Source of the DNA: Sulfurimonas sp. HSL-1716
GTDB taxonomy: Bacteria; Campylobacterota; Campylobacteria; Campylobacterales; Sulfurimonadaceae
Length of the DNA: 64,000 nucleotides
Reading direction: 5' to 3'
Assembly (NCBI RefSeq): GCF_039645975.1
Contig: NZ_CP147918.1
Coordinates: 62,001 to 126,000 of the forward strand
Position 1 is the stretch's first letter. Every line of letters begins with the position of its first letter. Below, piece by piece: positions 17,764-27,540 of this stretch. The position numbers were made by a program, and so were the translations under genes. Under the pieces are notes generated by a model, which was given only the letters and a program-made list of their open reading frames with translations, was not told the DNA's origin and ran no database searches.

Positions 17764-18306
17764 GTAGGGCTTAAATACTTCGATGGTGAGCCCCATCGCA
17801 GTACTTTCAAAGCCGCGAACCTCTTTTATATATTTTTTACAAAACCCCTCTACCATACAGGCACCGGCTTTTCCCCGCCATGTGCCGCTTGCAATGTACT
17901 TTTCCATGGCGTCTTCGTCAAATTTCTCAAACAGATAATCAGTGGATGATATATCTATGATCTTTACCTCTTTGCTGTGATAGATCAAGCAGGTAATGAT
18001 GGAAGTGATGCTGCCGCTTTGGGTTAGAAGAATATTTCTGGCTTCGTCTGCGCAGCGCGCTTTTCTTAAGATATTGCCGCCTGTGGATACGACCGTATCG
18101 GCTACTAAAAGAGGATGTTCGTCGATACCGAAATGTTTGAAGTTGACCTCATATTTTCCCAGTGTTGCCAGATAAACGAAGTTCTTTGCATCTTTGGCGA
18201 CAATGGAATCTTCATCGAATTCTACACTTTCTTGCAGGAACTCTATACCGGCATTCTTTAAAAGTTTTGCACGGGTCTGTGAAGAGGAGGCAAGCCTAAT
18301 ACGCAT
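17755..18306 (-). CDS. Maf-family nucleotide pyrophosphatase
   Basis: A 183-residue Maf/HAM1-fold protein that hydrolyses canonical or modified nucleoside triphosphates in the cytosol. It begins [20 protein letters not shown] (family: LASxSxxR), has [18 protein letters not shown] with the catalytic Asp, and ends with [11 protein letters not shown]. Maf proteins have been linked to septation arrest. The gene overlaps the membrane-protein gene upstream by 11 nt and is the last of the alaS unit. Confidence 0.88.
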   Translation of the reverse strand: MRIRLASSSQTRAKLLKNAGIEFLQESVEFDEDSIVAKDAKNFVYLATLGKYEVNFKHFGIDEHPLLVADTVVSTGGNILRKARCADEARNILLTQSGSITSIITCLIYHSKEVKIIDISSTDYLFEKFDEDAMEKYIASGTWRGKAGACMVEGFCKKYIKEVRGFESTAMGLTIEVFKPYLL

Positions 18307-18832
18307 TTCTCAAAAATACGCCCAGATAGATCGCGGCAAGTCCCAGAAGTATATTGAGAGGAACCATATATTTGGCGATAAACTTAAGTTTTGAAGCAGC
18401 TTCGATAAGATCGCCGTTTAAAATAAGGTTTGCGGCCTTGTTGCGCTTTAGAACCATCGCAAGGAAGTTCACCGTCATAACGACCCAGAGAGATTCTTTT
18501 ACATGCACCATGTTGTAGACAAACATAGCGTAGTTGTTTAAAACATGTCCGCTCGCATCCACCGCGGAATCTCTAAAGCCGTATCCTACGGCCATGATCA
18601 CAGCCGTGATTATAAGGATGACGACAAACGGAGCAACGATGCTAAAGAGTCTTTTGAGTGCATATGAAGAGCGTTCTATTTTTTCGGGAACACTGTCTAT
18701 CATCTGGATGGATTGGTGTGCCGCAAAACGCATAGCGATCATTCCTCCGACCCAGATAACGGCGCTGAGGATGTGCAAAAAGACGACGATGTTCTTGTAT
18801 TCGGCAAAGACTGCATAGATAAGATGCTTCAT
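18296..18832 (-). CDS. CopD-like integral membrane protein
   Basis: A 178-residue inner membrane protein with four predicted helices (about 14-34, 66-88, 108-128, 150-175). The first helix contains FLHILSAVIWVGGMIAMRF with a buried His, as in the CopD/DUF2269-type family of putative copper or haem-binding membrane proteins. A second buried His lies in NMVHVKESLWVV. Its function is not established. It sits between alaS and maf with overlaps on both sides. Confidence 0.65.
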   Translation of the reverse strand: MKHLIYAVFAEYKNIVVFLHILSAVIWVGGMIAMRFAAHQSIQMIDSVPEKIERSSYALKRLFSIVAPFVVILIITAVIMAVGYGFRDSAVDASGHVLNNYAMFVYNMVHVKESLWVVMTVNFLAMVLKRNKAANLILNGDLIEAASKLKFIAKYMVPLNILLGLAAIYLGVFLRNAY

Positions 18833-21381
18833 TAGGACAAAGCTTTCGTTATGAAGTCGTTTGCAACCTCTTTGGCTTCAGGAAGCTTTGTTACGTCTTT
18901 TCCTCCCGCCTGTGCGAAGTCCGGTCTTCCGCCGCCGCCGCCGCCAAGAACAGGAGCTACTATCTTGATCCAATCGCCCGCCTTAACGGCAGAATTTTTG
19001 ATCCCCGCTGCGATGAGAACTTTGTCCTCTTTTACCTGGAAAAGCATCGCGCAGATAGATTCGTGTTGATTTTTAAGCTCGTCAATACGCTCTTTGATGT
19101 CCCCGGCAGTTATCTGCTCGATCACGACAGCCGTTGCTCCGATCATTTGAACGTCTATCTTCTCTTTTGAAGCATTATGTGCTTCTACCAGTTCATTTTT
19201 GAGCGTATGCACCTGCTCTTTGAGTCTCTCTATGCCTGCAAGCAGGTCTTGGTTCTTGACACTCTCTTTTGCCGTATTTAGAGTGTGGCGCTGTGCTTTT
19301 ATGTAGTTGTACGCCGCATTGCCGCAGACCGCTTCGATACGTCTGACACCCGCACTCACGCCGCTCTCTTTTACGATGATGAACGTTCCTATCTCGGTTG
19401 TGTTTTGAACGTGCGTCCCGCCGCAGAACTCTACCGAAGCGTCGCCGAAACTGACGACTCTGACCCTGTCGCCGTATTTTTCGCCGAACTGGGCTTTTGC
19501 TCCGCTGTTTTTCGCTTCTTCGATATCCATCTCTTTGGTCATTCCCGAGATGGAGTGCATGATCTGGAAGTTGACGGTTTCTTCTATCTGAGCTATCTCA
19601 TCGGCAGTAAGCGCTTTTGGATGTGAAAAATCGAATCTCAGACGCGTGGCTTCGACAAGCGAGCCCGCTTGGGATATATGCGATCCCAGAGTTTCGTAAA
19701 GCGCTGCGTGAAGCAGGTGGGTCGCAGAGTGGTGTTTTGTCACTTCGCCCCTTGAGATGTCAACCACGGCTTTGACGGTGTCACCTACCTGTAAAGTTTC
19801 CGTTAGTTCGATATGGCTCAGGATAAGCCCATGGAATTTTTTGGTATCAAGCACTTTTGCATACCCGCTCAAGACACCGATATCTCCTGCCTGTCCGCCG
19901 CTTTGCGCATAAAACGGAGTGTTGTCTAAAAGTACCCAGCCCGTGTGTCTTGCATGAATCTGCTCGACGTTTACAAAATCTTCGCTGAGCAGTGCCAGAA
20001 CTTTTGAATCGTATGAACGGTTTTCATAACCGACAAAACTGTTTTCTCCGAACTTTTCCAACAGCGTCTTGAAATCTCCTGCGGCATGTTCGTCGCCGCT
20101 GCCTTTCCATGCAGCTTTTGCACGAGTTCTCTGTTCTTCCATAAGCGCATCGAATGTTTTGCTGTCGAGTTTGAGATGTTTCTCTTTGAGCATGTCTTCT
20201 GTGAGATCCAGAGGGAAACCGAAAGTATCATAAAGCTTGAACGCCACCTCTCCGCTGAAAATCTCTTGTGTATTTTTCAGCTCTTCATTGAAAAGTTCTA
20301 TTCCCGACTCTATGGTTTTAAAAAATCTTGCCTCTTCGAGCTCTATCTGCTCTTTGACGGCATCGGCCTTCTCGGTTAAGTATCCATACTCTTTACCCAT
20401 AACGGAGATAAGGGTATCGACAAGTTTGTACATAAACGGTTTTTTAAATCCTAAAAGATACCCATGGCGTACACCGCGGCGGAGGATACGGCGAAGAACG
20501 TAGCCGCGCCCTTCGTTTGAGAAGTTCACACCTTGAGCAAGCAGGAAGGTTGCCGTACGGATGTGATCTGCGATGACCCGAAAAGATGCACCGCTCTCGT
20601 AGACGTACTCTTTTTTTATCATCTGCGAAACTTGGTTTATAAGAGGCATAAACAAAGATGAGCCGTAGTTGCTTGTAGCACCTTCGGTAATGGCTACGAC
20701 TCGCTCCAGCCCCATTCCCGTGTCGATGGACGGTTTTGGAAGCGGATGCAGATTGCCTTTTGCATCGCGCTCATACTGCATGAACACAAGGTTCCAGATC
20801 TCTAAAAATCTGTCTCCCTCTCCTCCCATTTTGTCTTCGGGTCCGTTGAAGTGTTCTGCTCCCTGATCGTAAAATATCTCGCTGCACGGACCGCATGGAC
20901 CCGTGTCACCCATCTGCCAGAAGTTATCATCATCACCCAGGCGCATGATGCGCTCTTTTGCGATATGTTTCTGCCAGATAAGCTCGGCTTCGTCATCGCT
21001 GTCATGGACCGTTACCCAGAGTTTGTCTTTATCGAGCTTCAGTACTTCGGTTATAAACTCCCATGCGTAGGCTATGGCGTCCTCTTTGAAGTAATCGCCG
21101 AAGCTGAAGTTTCCAAGCATCTCAAAGAATGTATGGTGGCGTGCGGTGTGCCCTACGTTTTCCAAGTCATTGTGTTTTCCTCCGGCGCGTACGCAGGTCT
21201 GGCATGACGTAGCACGCGGATTTGCAGGGGCAGGAACCTCTCCCGTAAAAATCGATTTGAACGGAACCATCCCCGCATTGTTAAACAGCAGCGTCGCATC
21301 ATCTGGAACAAGAGGAGCACTCTCTACTCTTGCATGATTTTTCGATTCAAAAAATTTTAAAAACTCTTCTCTGATATCCAT
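18832..21381 (-). CDS. alaS: Alanine--tRNA ligase
   Basis: An 849-residue class II aminoacyl-tRNA synthetase. Order: catalytic domain with [16 protein letters not shown], an editing domain with zinc ligands in [12 protein letters not shown] and EFCGGTHV, and a C-terminal domain with a glycine-rich [15 protein letters not shown]. The open frame extends 16 codons upstream of [14 protein letters not shown], but family starts and spacing favour the ATG at 21381. It is the first gene of the reverse-strand alaS-CopD-like-maf unit. Confidence 0.97.
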   Translation of the reverse strand: MDIREEFLKFFESKNHARVESAPLVPDDATLLFNNAGMVPFKSIFTGEVPAPANPRATSCQTCVRAGGKHNDLENVGHTARHHTFFEMLGNFSFGDYFKEDAIAYAWEFITEVLKLDKDKLWVTVHDSDDEAELIWQKHIAKERIMRLGDDDNFWQMGDTGPCGPCSEIFYDQGAEHFNGPEDKMGGEGDRFLEIWNLVFMQYERDAKGNLHPLPKPSIDTGMGLERVVAITEGATSNYGSSLFMPLINQVSQMIKKEYVYESGASFRVIADHIRTATFLLAQGVNFSNEGRGYVLRRILRRGVRHGYLLGFKKPFMYKLVDTLISVMGKEYGYLTEKADAVKEQIELEEARFFKTIESGIELFNEELKNTQEIFSGEVAFKLYDTFGFPLDLTEDMLKEKHLKLDSKTFDALMEEQRTRAKAAWKGSGDEHAAGDFKTLLEKFGENSFVGYENRSYDSKVLALLSEDFVNVEQIHARHTGWVLLDNTPFYAQSGGQAGDIGVLSGYAKVLDTKKFHGLILSHIELTETLQVGDTVKAVVDISRGEVTKHHSATHLLHAALYETLGSHISQAGSLVEATRLRFDFSHPKALTADEIAQIEETVNFQIMHSISGMTKEMDIEEAKNSGAKAQFGEKYGDRVRVVSFGDASVEFCGGTHVQNTTEIGTFIIVKESGVSAGVRRIEAVCGNAAYNYIKAQRHTLNTAKESVKNQDLLAGIERLKEQVHTLKNELVEAHNASKEKIDVQMIGATAVVIEQITAGDIKERIDELKNQHESICAMLFQVKEDKVLIAAGIKNSAVKAGDWIKIVAPVLGGGGGGRPDFAQAGGKDVTKLPEAKEVANDFITKALS

Positions 21382-21568
21382 AATAGTTATTCTCGCATGT
21401 AAAATTTGGCGATTATATCTTATTTGCAATTAATCTTTTATATAATCTTGAATATAATAAAAACGAAACCAACATACAGTGATTAAAATTGTTTGTTGAA
21501 AAGGCGGTTCTCTTATAAAATTCCCGTTACAAAAATGAGTTTTGCGGGAGCTGTGCGAAGGATTGAAG

Positions 21569-22810
21569 ATGGAAAATGTATATTTGGGACGTCAGCCGAT
21601 AGTTGACAGTAATTCCGCTATATGTGCTTATGAGATCTTATACAGAGATAAAAACAAGCAGAGCAATATAGACGGAGACAGACATGCGAGCGCTTCGGTC
21701 ATAAACAGTGTTTTAAACGTATTTGGAACAAAATCTCTGCTTGGAGATCATAAAGCTTTTATAAAGATCGATGAAAAATTTTTGATGCATGACATAATCT
21801 TTACTGTGCCCAAAGAGTTTTTTATCTTCTCTTTGCTCAGTAAGGAAGATATGAGCGAAAGAGTGGTCGAGCGGATACGGCAGCTGCATGCAAAAGGCTA
21901 TCAGCTGTGTATCAACAATGCAAGTTTGCTGGAGATGGACAGATATGCCGTAATCTTTAAAGAACTGACTCATATGGAGATAGACTTTGAGAGGGGGATG
22001 CCCTCCAATGTAAAGGATATTATAAAAAAGCTAAAGTCATATAATATTACGGTTATCGCTACGAAAATAGAGACGACAAAAGATTATATATTGGCAAAAG
22101 AGCTTGGCTGCGAATGGTTTGAAGGATATTTTTTTGCAGAACCCAAGATCATAGAAAATGAAAGATATGAACCGTCGCAATCGCACATACTGAAACTTTA
22201 TAATCTTCTTTTAGAAGATGTGAGCATAGATGAGATTACAAAAGAGTTCGAAGCAAATCATGAGATAACGGTCAAGCTTCTGCAGTTCATAAACTCGGGT
22301 GTTTTTCATTTTAGACAAAGGATCTCGTCCATTCATCATATTCTGGTTCTTGTCGGCCGCATACCGCTTGCACAATGGCTTATGCTTATGATATATTCAA
22401 AATCCGTTTCCAAAGACAACATGAAATCACCTCTTATGCTTATGGTGAAAAGCAGAACGGAACTGATGGAAAACATCCTAAAAGCAGTAGATAAAAATGC
22501 AGGCAGCAATATGATGGGAGAAGCTTATTTTGTGGGAGTGCTCTCTCTTGTAGATACCATTTTCAGCGTGAAACTGGAGACGGTACTTGAGGATATGCAT
22601 GTTTCCGATGAGGTGAAATATGCGATCCTTTACGATGAGGGAATTCTTGGTGACATATTTTCATTGGTGCGCGACATAGAAGCGTTTGATACATATGCGA
22701 TATCCGAGTTTGAAAAAAGACATAGACTTCAAGACAATGTGATTAAAAATATCGTCCTTCAAAGTATAAAAGAGGTAAACAGCTTTGAGAACCCCGGCCT
22801 TTCAAGCTAG
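21569..22810 (+). CDS. EAL-HDOD domain protein, probably non-catalytic
   Basis: A 413-residue cytosolic signalling protein of the YuxH/CdgJ type: an N-terminal EAL-like domain (NVYLGRQPIVDSNSAICAYE, residues 2-21) and a C-terminal HDOD domain (about 195-390, with LLQFINSGVFHFRQRISSIH). The signature is AYEILYR rather than EAL, and the metal-binding DDFG-type motif is missing (CINNASLLEMDR in its place), so cyclic-di-GMP hydrolysis is unlikely. Related proteins influence motility and surface behaviour through protein contacts. The ATG at 21569 has AAGGA at good distance; an upstream in-frame TTG was rejected. Confidence 0.86.
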   Translation: MENVYLGRQPIVDSNSAICAYEILYRDKNKQSNIDGDRHASASVINSVLNVFGTKSLLGDHKAFIKIDEKFLMHDIIFTVPKEFFIFSLLSKEDMSERVVERIRQLHAKGYQLCINNASLLEMDRYAVIFKELTHMEIDFERGMPSNVKDIIKKLKSYNITVIATKIETTKDYILAKELGCEWFEGYFFAEPKIIENERYEPSQSHILKLYNLLLEDVSIDEITKEFEANHEITVKLLQFINSGVFHFRQRISSIHHILVLVGRIPLAQWLMLMIYSKSVSKDNMKSPLMLMVKSRTELMENILKAVDKNAGSNMMGEAYFVGVLSLVDTIFSVKLETVLEDMHVSDEVKYAILYDEGILGDIFSLVRDIEAFDTYAISEFEKRHRLQDNVIKNIVLQSIKEVNSFENPGLSS

Positions 22811-22813
22811 GGT

Positions 22814-24229
22814 TTAGTTAATAACGACAGATTTTATCTCTGTCATCTCTTCAATGGCAAAGCGCGGACCTTCTCGTCCGACACCGCTTAGTTTTACGCC
22901 TCCGTAGGGCTGTATGTCAAATCGTAACGTCGGTATGTCGTTTATGATGATACCGCCTGCTTCAAGTTCTTCGATCGCACGTTTGGCAAGAGAGAGGTCA
23001 TTTGTAAAGACAGAGAACTGCAAGCCGTAAGGAGAATCGTTCATTTTCGCTTTTGCAGTGTCAAAATCATCTACCCTGATAAGCGATACGATTGGTGCGA
23101 ACACCTCTTCGCAGACGATCTTCATCTCATCCGTGACGTTCGTCATGACGCATGGCCAAAAAAGCCGTTGGTCTGTTTTGACCTCCAAAAGAGAGGAAGC
23201 ACCTTCGCTTACGGCGCTTTCTACCCAGTTTTTTGCTCTGGCGACGGCGTCTTCGTCTATCAGCGGTCCCATAAACGTATCTTCGTGGTAAGGAGAACCG
23301 ACTGTGAGTTTGGCGGTCTCTTTTGCCATTTTGGCGGCGAACTCTTCATATATTTCACTGTTTACGTAGATACGCTGCAAAGAGATACAGACTTGTCCGG
23401 AGTTCACAAAAGCGCCCAACGCACATTTTTGCGCCGTGTATGCAAGGTCGGCGCTTTTATCTATGTAGGTTGCGGCATTGCCTCCGAGTTCCAGACTTAC
23501 TTTTTTGATCCCTGCGCTTTTGGTGATGATCTCACCGACAGGTACGCTTCCAGTAAAGCTGACGACTCTGGGGATATCGCTGGTTATAAGCGCGCTTCCC
23601 ACTTCCGCATCGCCGTAAACGACGCTAAGGGCATCTTTGATGGCATATTTACTCTCTATAAAGAGTTTTGCAAACTTATATGCCGTCAGAGGTGCTTCGG
23701 GTGTCGGTTTTAAGACTACGGCATTGCCCGAGACGAGCGCGGGGGCAAGTTTATGGGCTATGAGGTTCAGCGGAAAATTAAAAGGAGTGATAGCCACTAC
23801 TACTCCGGCAGGCTCTCTAACAAAATAGGAGACCGCTTTTCTTCCGCTTGGCATTGCATCGGTGTTGATTGTTTCGCCGTGCATCGTTCTCATCGTCTCC
23901 GCGCTGAGTGTGATGGTTTCTATGGCACGTTCCACTTCGATACGCGAGAAAGTTATGGGTTTGCCCACTTCATCGGTTATAGTATTTGCGATATCCTCTT
24001 TGTTCTCGCGCAGTTTGGAGGCGACGTCCAAAAGCCATGAACACCTTTGCCAAAGCGTCGAGTGTTTTGCTTCTTTGGCTGCGTTTTGCGCTATTTTGAG
24101 TGCTTTTTTTGCATCATCGGCACTGCATAGGGGAGCACGGCTCACCACTTCGCCGCTAAAGGGACTGCGTCTGTCGGAAAAAACCTCTTTCGTGTCCTCT
24201 GTTGAACCGAAATATATCTTTGCATCCAT
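22814..24229 (-). CDS. NAD(P)-dependent aldehyde dehydrogenase family protein
   Basis: A 471-residue aldehyde dehydrogenase. The general base Glu is in KVSLELGGNAATYID, the catalytic Cys in AFVNSGQVCISLQRIYV, and the cofactor-binding stretch is GSVPVGEIITKSAG. The C-terminal GGVKLSGVGREGPRFA is typical of succinate-semialdehyde/lactaldehyde-type enzymes; the substrate cannot be read off. It starts 11 nt after the stop of the DUF481 gene and is probably co-transcribed with it. It converges on the EAL-HDOD gene with 3 nt between stops and no visible terminator. Confidence 0.9.
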   Translation of the reverse strand: MDAKIYFGSTEDTKEVFSDRRSPFSGEVVSRAPLCSADDAKKALKIAQNAAKEAKHSTLWQRCSWLLDVASKLRENKEDIANTITDEVGKPITFSRIEVERAIETITLSAETMRTMHGETINTDAMPSGRKAVSYFVREPAGVVVAITPFNFPLNLIAHKLAPALVSGNAVVLKPTPEAPLTAYKFAKLFIESKYAIKDALSVVYGDAEVGSALITSDIPRVVSFTGSVPVGEIITKSAGIKKVSLELGGNAATYIDKSADLAYTAQKCALGAFVNSGQVCISLQRIYVNSEIYEEFAAKMAKETAKLTVGSPYHEDTFMGPLIDEDAVARAKNWVESAVSEGASSLLEVKTDQRLFWPCVMTNVTDEMKIVCEEVFAPIVSLIRVDDFDTAKAKMNDSPYGLQFSVFTNDLSLAKRAIEELEAGGIIINDIPTLRFDIQPYGGVKLSGVGREGPRFAIEEMTEIKSVVIN

Positions 24230-24240
24230 ATCAAGACCTC

Positions 24241-24987
24241 CTAAAATGTATATATCAGACTCGTTGTTTGCGAGAAATCCTCTTTCTTTACGCCCAAAGC
24301 CGGTTTTGAATCTATATTATAAAACAGTTTCAGCGATATGAAAAGTTTAAGATAGACATGTACTTTCAGTTCGGCCGCATTTGAGATAATATAGTCATCA
24401 AAACTATCGATCCTCGGCTGATAATATCCGATATATGCGATATTTGCATCTTTGCCAAGTTTTTTGGAGTAGGAGAGGTAGATATTTGCTCTGGCATTGT
24501 CCTCTTTTTTGTCAAAAGAGGTGGTATAGTCTATGTGTTCGTAAAAGAGTCCCGTTCCGACAAAAGCATTTCCGATCGCCTTGTCAAGCAGATGAAAACG
24601 CAGACCTCCTCCAAGTAAAAAGCGTTCTTGAATCTTGGTGAACTCGTTCGTCTCAGATTGCACGAAAGTCTCCCAATTGATATCTTTATTGTCGAGATAT
24701 GTATGAATATATCGTAGATGCGCATAGGTTTTGTTGGTGTTTTTCACGCCTGAAGCTTCTGCGTAGTTCGCGGTGAATTCACCCCATGTGACGTAGCTTT
24801 CATTGCTGTCGTACTGTATGTTTATACCGCCTTTGTATTCGTCTTTTTCGGTATTTCCTCTTGTGGTCTCAAAAGAGGCTTCGAGCTCCCCGCTAACCCC
24901 GGGTTTTTTCCCTATCTCTACGGGTTCTATCGAAACGACGGCATATGAAAATGTTAAACAAGTGAGAAGTAGTACTAATAAACGCAT
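24241..24987 (-). CDS. DUF481-family outer membrane beta-barrel protein
   Basis: A 248-residue protein with signal peptide MRLLVLLLTCLTFSYA and a DUF481-type body: strands such as LEASFETTRGNTEKDEYKGG and FTKIQERFLLGGGLRFHLL fit the YdiY-like 'salt-induced outer membrane protein' family. The terminal sequence ends in phenylalanine (TSLIYTF), as required for outer membrane assembly. Function is unknown. It lies just upstream of the aldehyde dehydrogenase and 119 nt after the LPP20-type lipoprotein gene. Confidence 0.78.
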   Translation of the reverse strand: MRLLVLLLTCLTFSYAVVSIEPVEIGKKPGVSGELEASFETTRGNTEKDEYKGGINIQYDSNESYVTWGEFTANYAEASGVKNTNKTYAHLRYIHTYLDNKDINWETFVQSETNEFTKIQERFLLGGGLRFHLLDKAIGNAFVGTGLFYEHIDYTTSFDKKEDNARANIYLSYSKKLGKDANIAYIGYYQPRIDSFDDYIISNAAELKVHVYLKLFISLKLFYNIDSKPALGVKKEDFSQTTSLIYTF

Positions 24988-25058
24988 CTCTATCCTTTTT
25001 TAAATTATGCCATTCTACTGAAAAGGAGATTTGAGTATGCTAAGATGAAGTTTTAGGG

Positions 25059-25093
25059 TTTACATGTAAGCAAAGATTATGATTACATGTAAA
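25059..25093. repeat. Paired TTACATGTAA palindromes forming a long inverted repeat
   Basis: TTACATGTAA occurs at 25060-25069 and 25083-25092. Together with flanking bases they form an 11-bp inverted repeat around a 13-nt spacer, between the LPP20-type gene and the DUF481 gene. It could be a terminator/attenuator hairpin or a double operator; a third copy occurs at 4977-4986. Confidence 0.45.
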
Positions 25094-25106
25094 GAGTATT
25101 TTGGAG

Positions 25107-26129
25107 TTATTTTTTCTGATTTCCGTTGGTTATAAAAGAGATGATCCCTTCGCGTGCGATGATATCTTCATATTTTTTTGTGCGCTGCAGAGCATCGCTG
25201 AATCCGTCAGGCGAACCGGATTTTGTTTTGACGACCGCATTGGAGACGCGTTTGCCCGTTTTGTCGTAAGCTTCGATCGTCGTCGTTCTAAACGCCCAGA
25301 CCATCTTTGCGAACTGCGGGTTTGCAGATGCTATCCTTTTTGCTACGGCATGGGTTCGTATCTTTATCAAGACGTTATATGCCCTGTCGCTGAACTTAAA
25401 GTTTTCCAGACTCAGCTCGGAGCGTATCAGAGATGCAAGAGATTTTGAGTTTTCGTCCGATTGTATTTTAAAGACAAGATCGTTTTGAGCTTCTCTTATC
25501 TCTTTTGTGTACATCTTATATCTGCTAAGATATCTGGAATCATTGAAGTTCGGTTTTATGATCTTGATGATGGGAAAGTAATTATCGGTTTCGTTTAGCA
25601 TGGCGTTTATTTTATTGCTGAGCTTTAGTTTTTCAAAAACGGTAGAACTTGAGAATATTTCCCATTCGTTCATTATCCGTTCATCCACTTTTTTTAGCTT
25701 TGTGATGTAAGTACGCGCAAGATCTTCCCTGTTCACTTTTACTAAAACATGCCATCTTTTTCCGTCATCGTAGCTCTCTTCTATGCCGACGTTGGAGTAT
25801 TCTATCTCTTTTGCTTTTGTTACGACATCCTGTTTTACCTTGCTTAAGACATCTTCGTTATCGCCGAGCCTTGAAGCAGAAAGGCTTGAGGTGAATGTAG
25901 AATCTACCGAGACGGAGATACGTGATGAGATATCCGCAAGAGCGTTATTTTTGGCATCGGTCTGCGTTTTGCCTTCGCCAACGCCGTAGTAGTATGCAGG
26001 CGTATCGCCAGGCGGCGAGTTTATCCATGCCGCAGCCGCCGTATTTTGCGGCAGAGACTCAGAAGCTCCGTTACATGACGCAAATATCAGCAATCCTAAA
26101 AACAGTGCAATCATTCTAAGTTTTTTCAT
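25107..26129 (-). CDS. LPP20-family lipoprotein
   Basis: A 340-residue lipoprotein: signal peptide MKKLRMIALFLGLLIFASC with lipobox FASC (C19). The segment WINSPPGDTPAYYYGVGEG followed by TQTDAKNNALADISSRISVS is the LPP20 (COG4259-like) signature, where the alternating basic/small region forms a conserved alpha/beta fold. The C-terminal half (TRTYITKLKKVDER onward) is not recognised. In Helicobacter, LPP20 is an outer-membrane antigen of unknown role. Last of three consecutive lipoprotein genes. Confidence 0.82.
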   Translation of the reverse strand: MKKLRMIALFLGLLIFASCNGASESLPQNTAAAAWINSPPGDTPAYYYGVGEGKTQTDAKNNALADISSRISVSVDSTFTSSLSASRLGDNEDVLSKVKQDVVTKAKEIEYSNVGIEESYDDGKRWHVLVKVNREDLARTYITKLKKVDERIMNEWEIFSSSTVFEKLKLSNKINAMLNETDNYFPIIKIIKPNFNDSRYLSRYKMYTKEIREAQNDLVFKIQSDENSKSLASLIRSELSLENFKFSDRAYNVLIKIRTHAVAKRIASANPQFAKMVWAFRTTTIEAYDKTGKRVSNAVVKTKSGSPDGFSDALQRTKKYEDIIAREGIISFITNGNQKK

Positions 26130-26146
26130 GTTGTCTCCTATATCGT

Positions 26147-27508
26147 TTATTTTACATCTTGCTGTGTAGATGTTGCATTGTCCTCGTTTTTTTGCTCTTT
26201 TGCATCTTGTACAGAGGCTTTGTCCGCTTCTGCCTTAGCATCCGCTGCTTCGACTATGATGTTTGTGATCTCTTCGTATTTGGCTGCGACCGCTGCTTGT
26301 TTATGCGCGTAGTATGACCCCATTCCCATGTTAGGCAGGAAATACAGGGCATTCTTCGTTAGACGTTCTATACGTATTTTGAACTGTTCGGCGAATCGAG
26401 GGAATCGCGCAGCCGCACGGGCTAGAGATACCAATTCTGTCGGAAAATTCTGCAGTATCGGCTGTGTGCCTACGTTTGCAAGAGCGACCCCGAATGCGGA
26501 GTATGCTTCATCTGCGCCGTTTTCAATCTCTTTTGAAACGATATTCACGTTACGGGCAAGCTTTACCTGTTCCTTATCCAGCTTGATATCGGATTTTAAA
26601 GCCGTCGAAGCATCGTCTAAGAGGGTAAAATATATTTTTTGTTTTTCATCGGCATCCGCTTCGGCTTGAGTGATCTGTGCCGCCAGATCATTTAACTGAT
26701 CGTTTATATTTTTTTTATCCTGTTCGCTCAGCGGAGTATAACCGGGATTTTTTGCAGGAGTCGATCTTTTTTCTTGATCCTGATTTAGTACGGTTTTTAA
26801 AGATCCCTCCTGCCCTTTTAGCGAAGCGACGTTTTTTTGTGCTTTTAGCATCTCGTCTTTTGCCTGGGTCAGATCCTTTTGATAGTTTGTCGGAGTAAGT
26901 GCGATCAATGCTTCGTCAAGCGTTTTGTAGGCATCGGTCGTACTTGCCTCGACCAATTTTAGTTTCGCATTTTTAAAAGAGAGGAAATTTTCCGCCGCCG
27001 GATCGAACTCAAACGGATCGGGCCAGTTTGCTCTGTTTTTGCCGTATAGGATTTCGAGTTTTTGCACGGCTCTGTACGTGAGCGGAGAGATAGGGTCCGC
27101 TACGGCGCCGGCGATGGCACTTATATCAAATCCCGTCATATCGTTGAGCTGTTTCATGCCTGCCGAACAGCCGAGCATCTTGCGCTGAATGGGCTCACTG
27201 TAACGAACGGTCATATAATAGGGATCTTTCTTTAAGACTGCCGCGAGATATTTTTGCTCGGTAGCATTGAGATCCGCTGCGATCAGGCGCGGCCATACCG
27301 CATCTCCCGATATCTCCATCAAATTGCTCATAACGTTGTTCTCACGGACTATCGTCATTCCGATAGCGACACGGTTCACCTGTTTTTCAAGCGTAGGAAC
27401 CTCTACCTGGCTAGCCAAGCTTTCTTTTATGGCGCTGCACCCGGTCATATTTACAAGAAGCGCAGCTGCTGCACTTATCTGAATCATTACAGATCTTAAT
27501 CTCACCAT
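26147..27508 (-). CDS. Predicted lipoprotein with long coiled coil, unknown function
   Basis: A 453-residue protein starting with a hydrophobic segment and a lipobox-like VNMTGCSA (C24). Residues ~200-300 are a strong coiled coil (LTQAKDEMLKAQKNVASLKG; QLNDLAAQITQAEADADEKQ), and the C-terminus is lysine/alanine-rich. An internal start at 27487 (MIQISAAAALL) is possible. I do not recognise the family. It is 32 nt downstream of one lipoprotein gene and 17 nt upstream of another, so all three likely act in the same envelope process. Confidence 0.6.
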   Translation of the reverse strand: MVRLRSVMIQISAAAALLVNMTGCSAIKESLASQVEVPTLEKQVNRVAIGMTIVRENNVMSNLMEISGDAVWPRLIAADLNATEQKYLAAVLKKDPYYMTVRYSEPIQRKMLGCSAGMKQLNDMTGFDISAIAGAVADPISPLTYRAVQKLEILYGKNRANWPDPFEFDPAAENFLSFKNAKLKLVEASTTDAYKTLDEALIALTPTNYQKDLTQAKDEMLKAQKNVASLKGQEGSLKTVLNQDQEKRSTPAKNPGYTPLSEQDKKNINDQLNDLAAQITQAEADADEKQKIYFTLLDDASTALKSDIKLDKEQVKLARNVNIVSKEIENGADEAYSAFGVALANVGTQPILQNFPTELVSLARAAARFPRFAEQFKIRIERLTKNALYFLPNMGMGSYYAHKQAAVAAKYEEITNIIVEAADAKAEADKASVQDAKEQKNEDNATSTQQDVK

Positions 27509-27540
27509 TTGTTTATCTATTTCCTTTGTTATTTATATAT

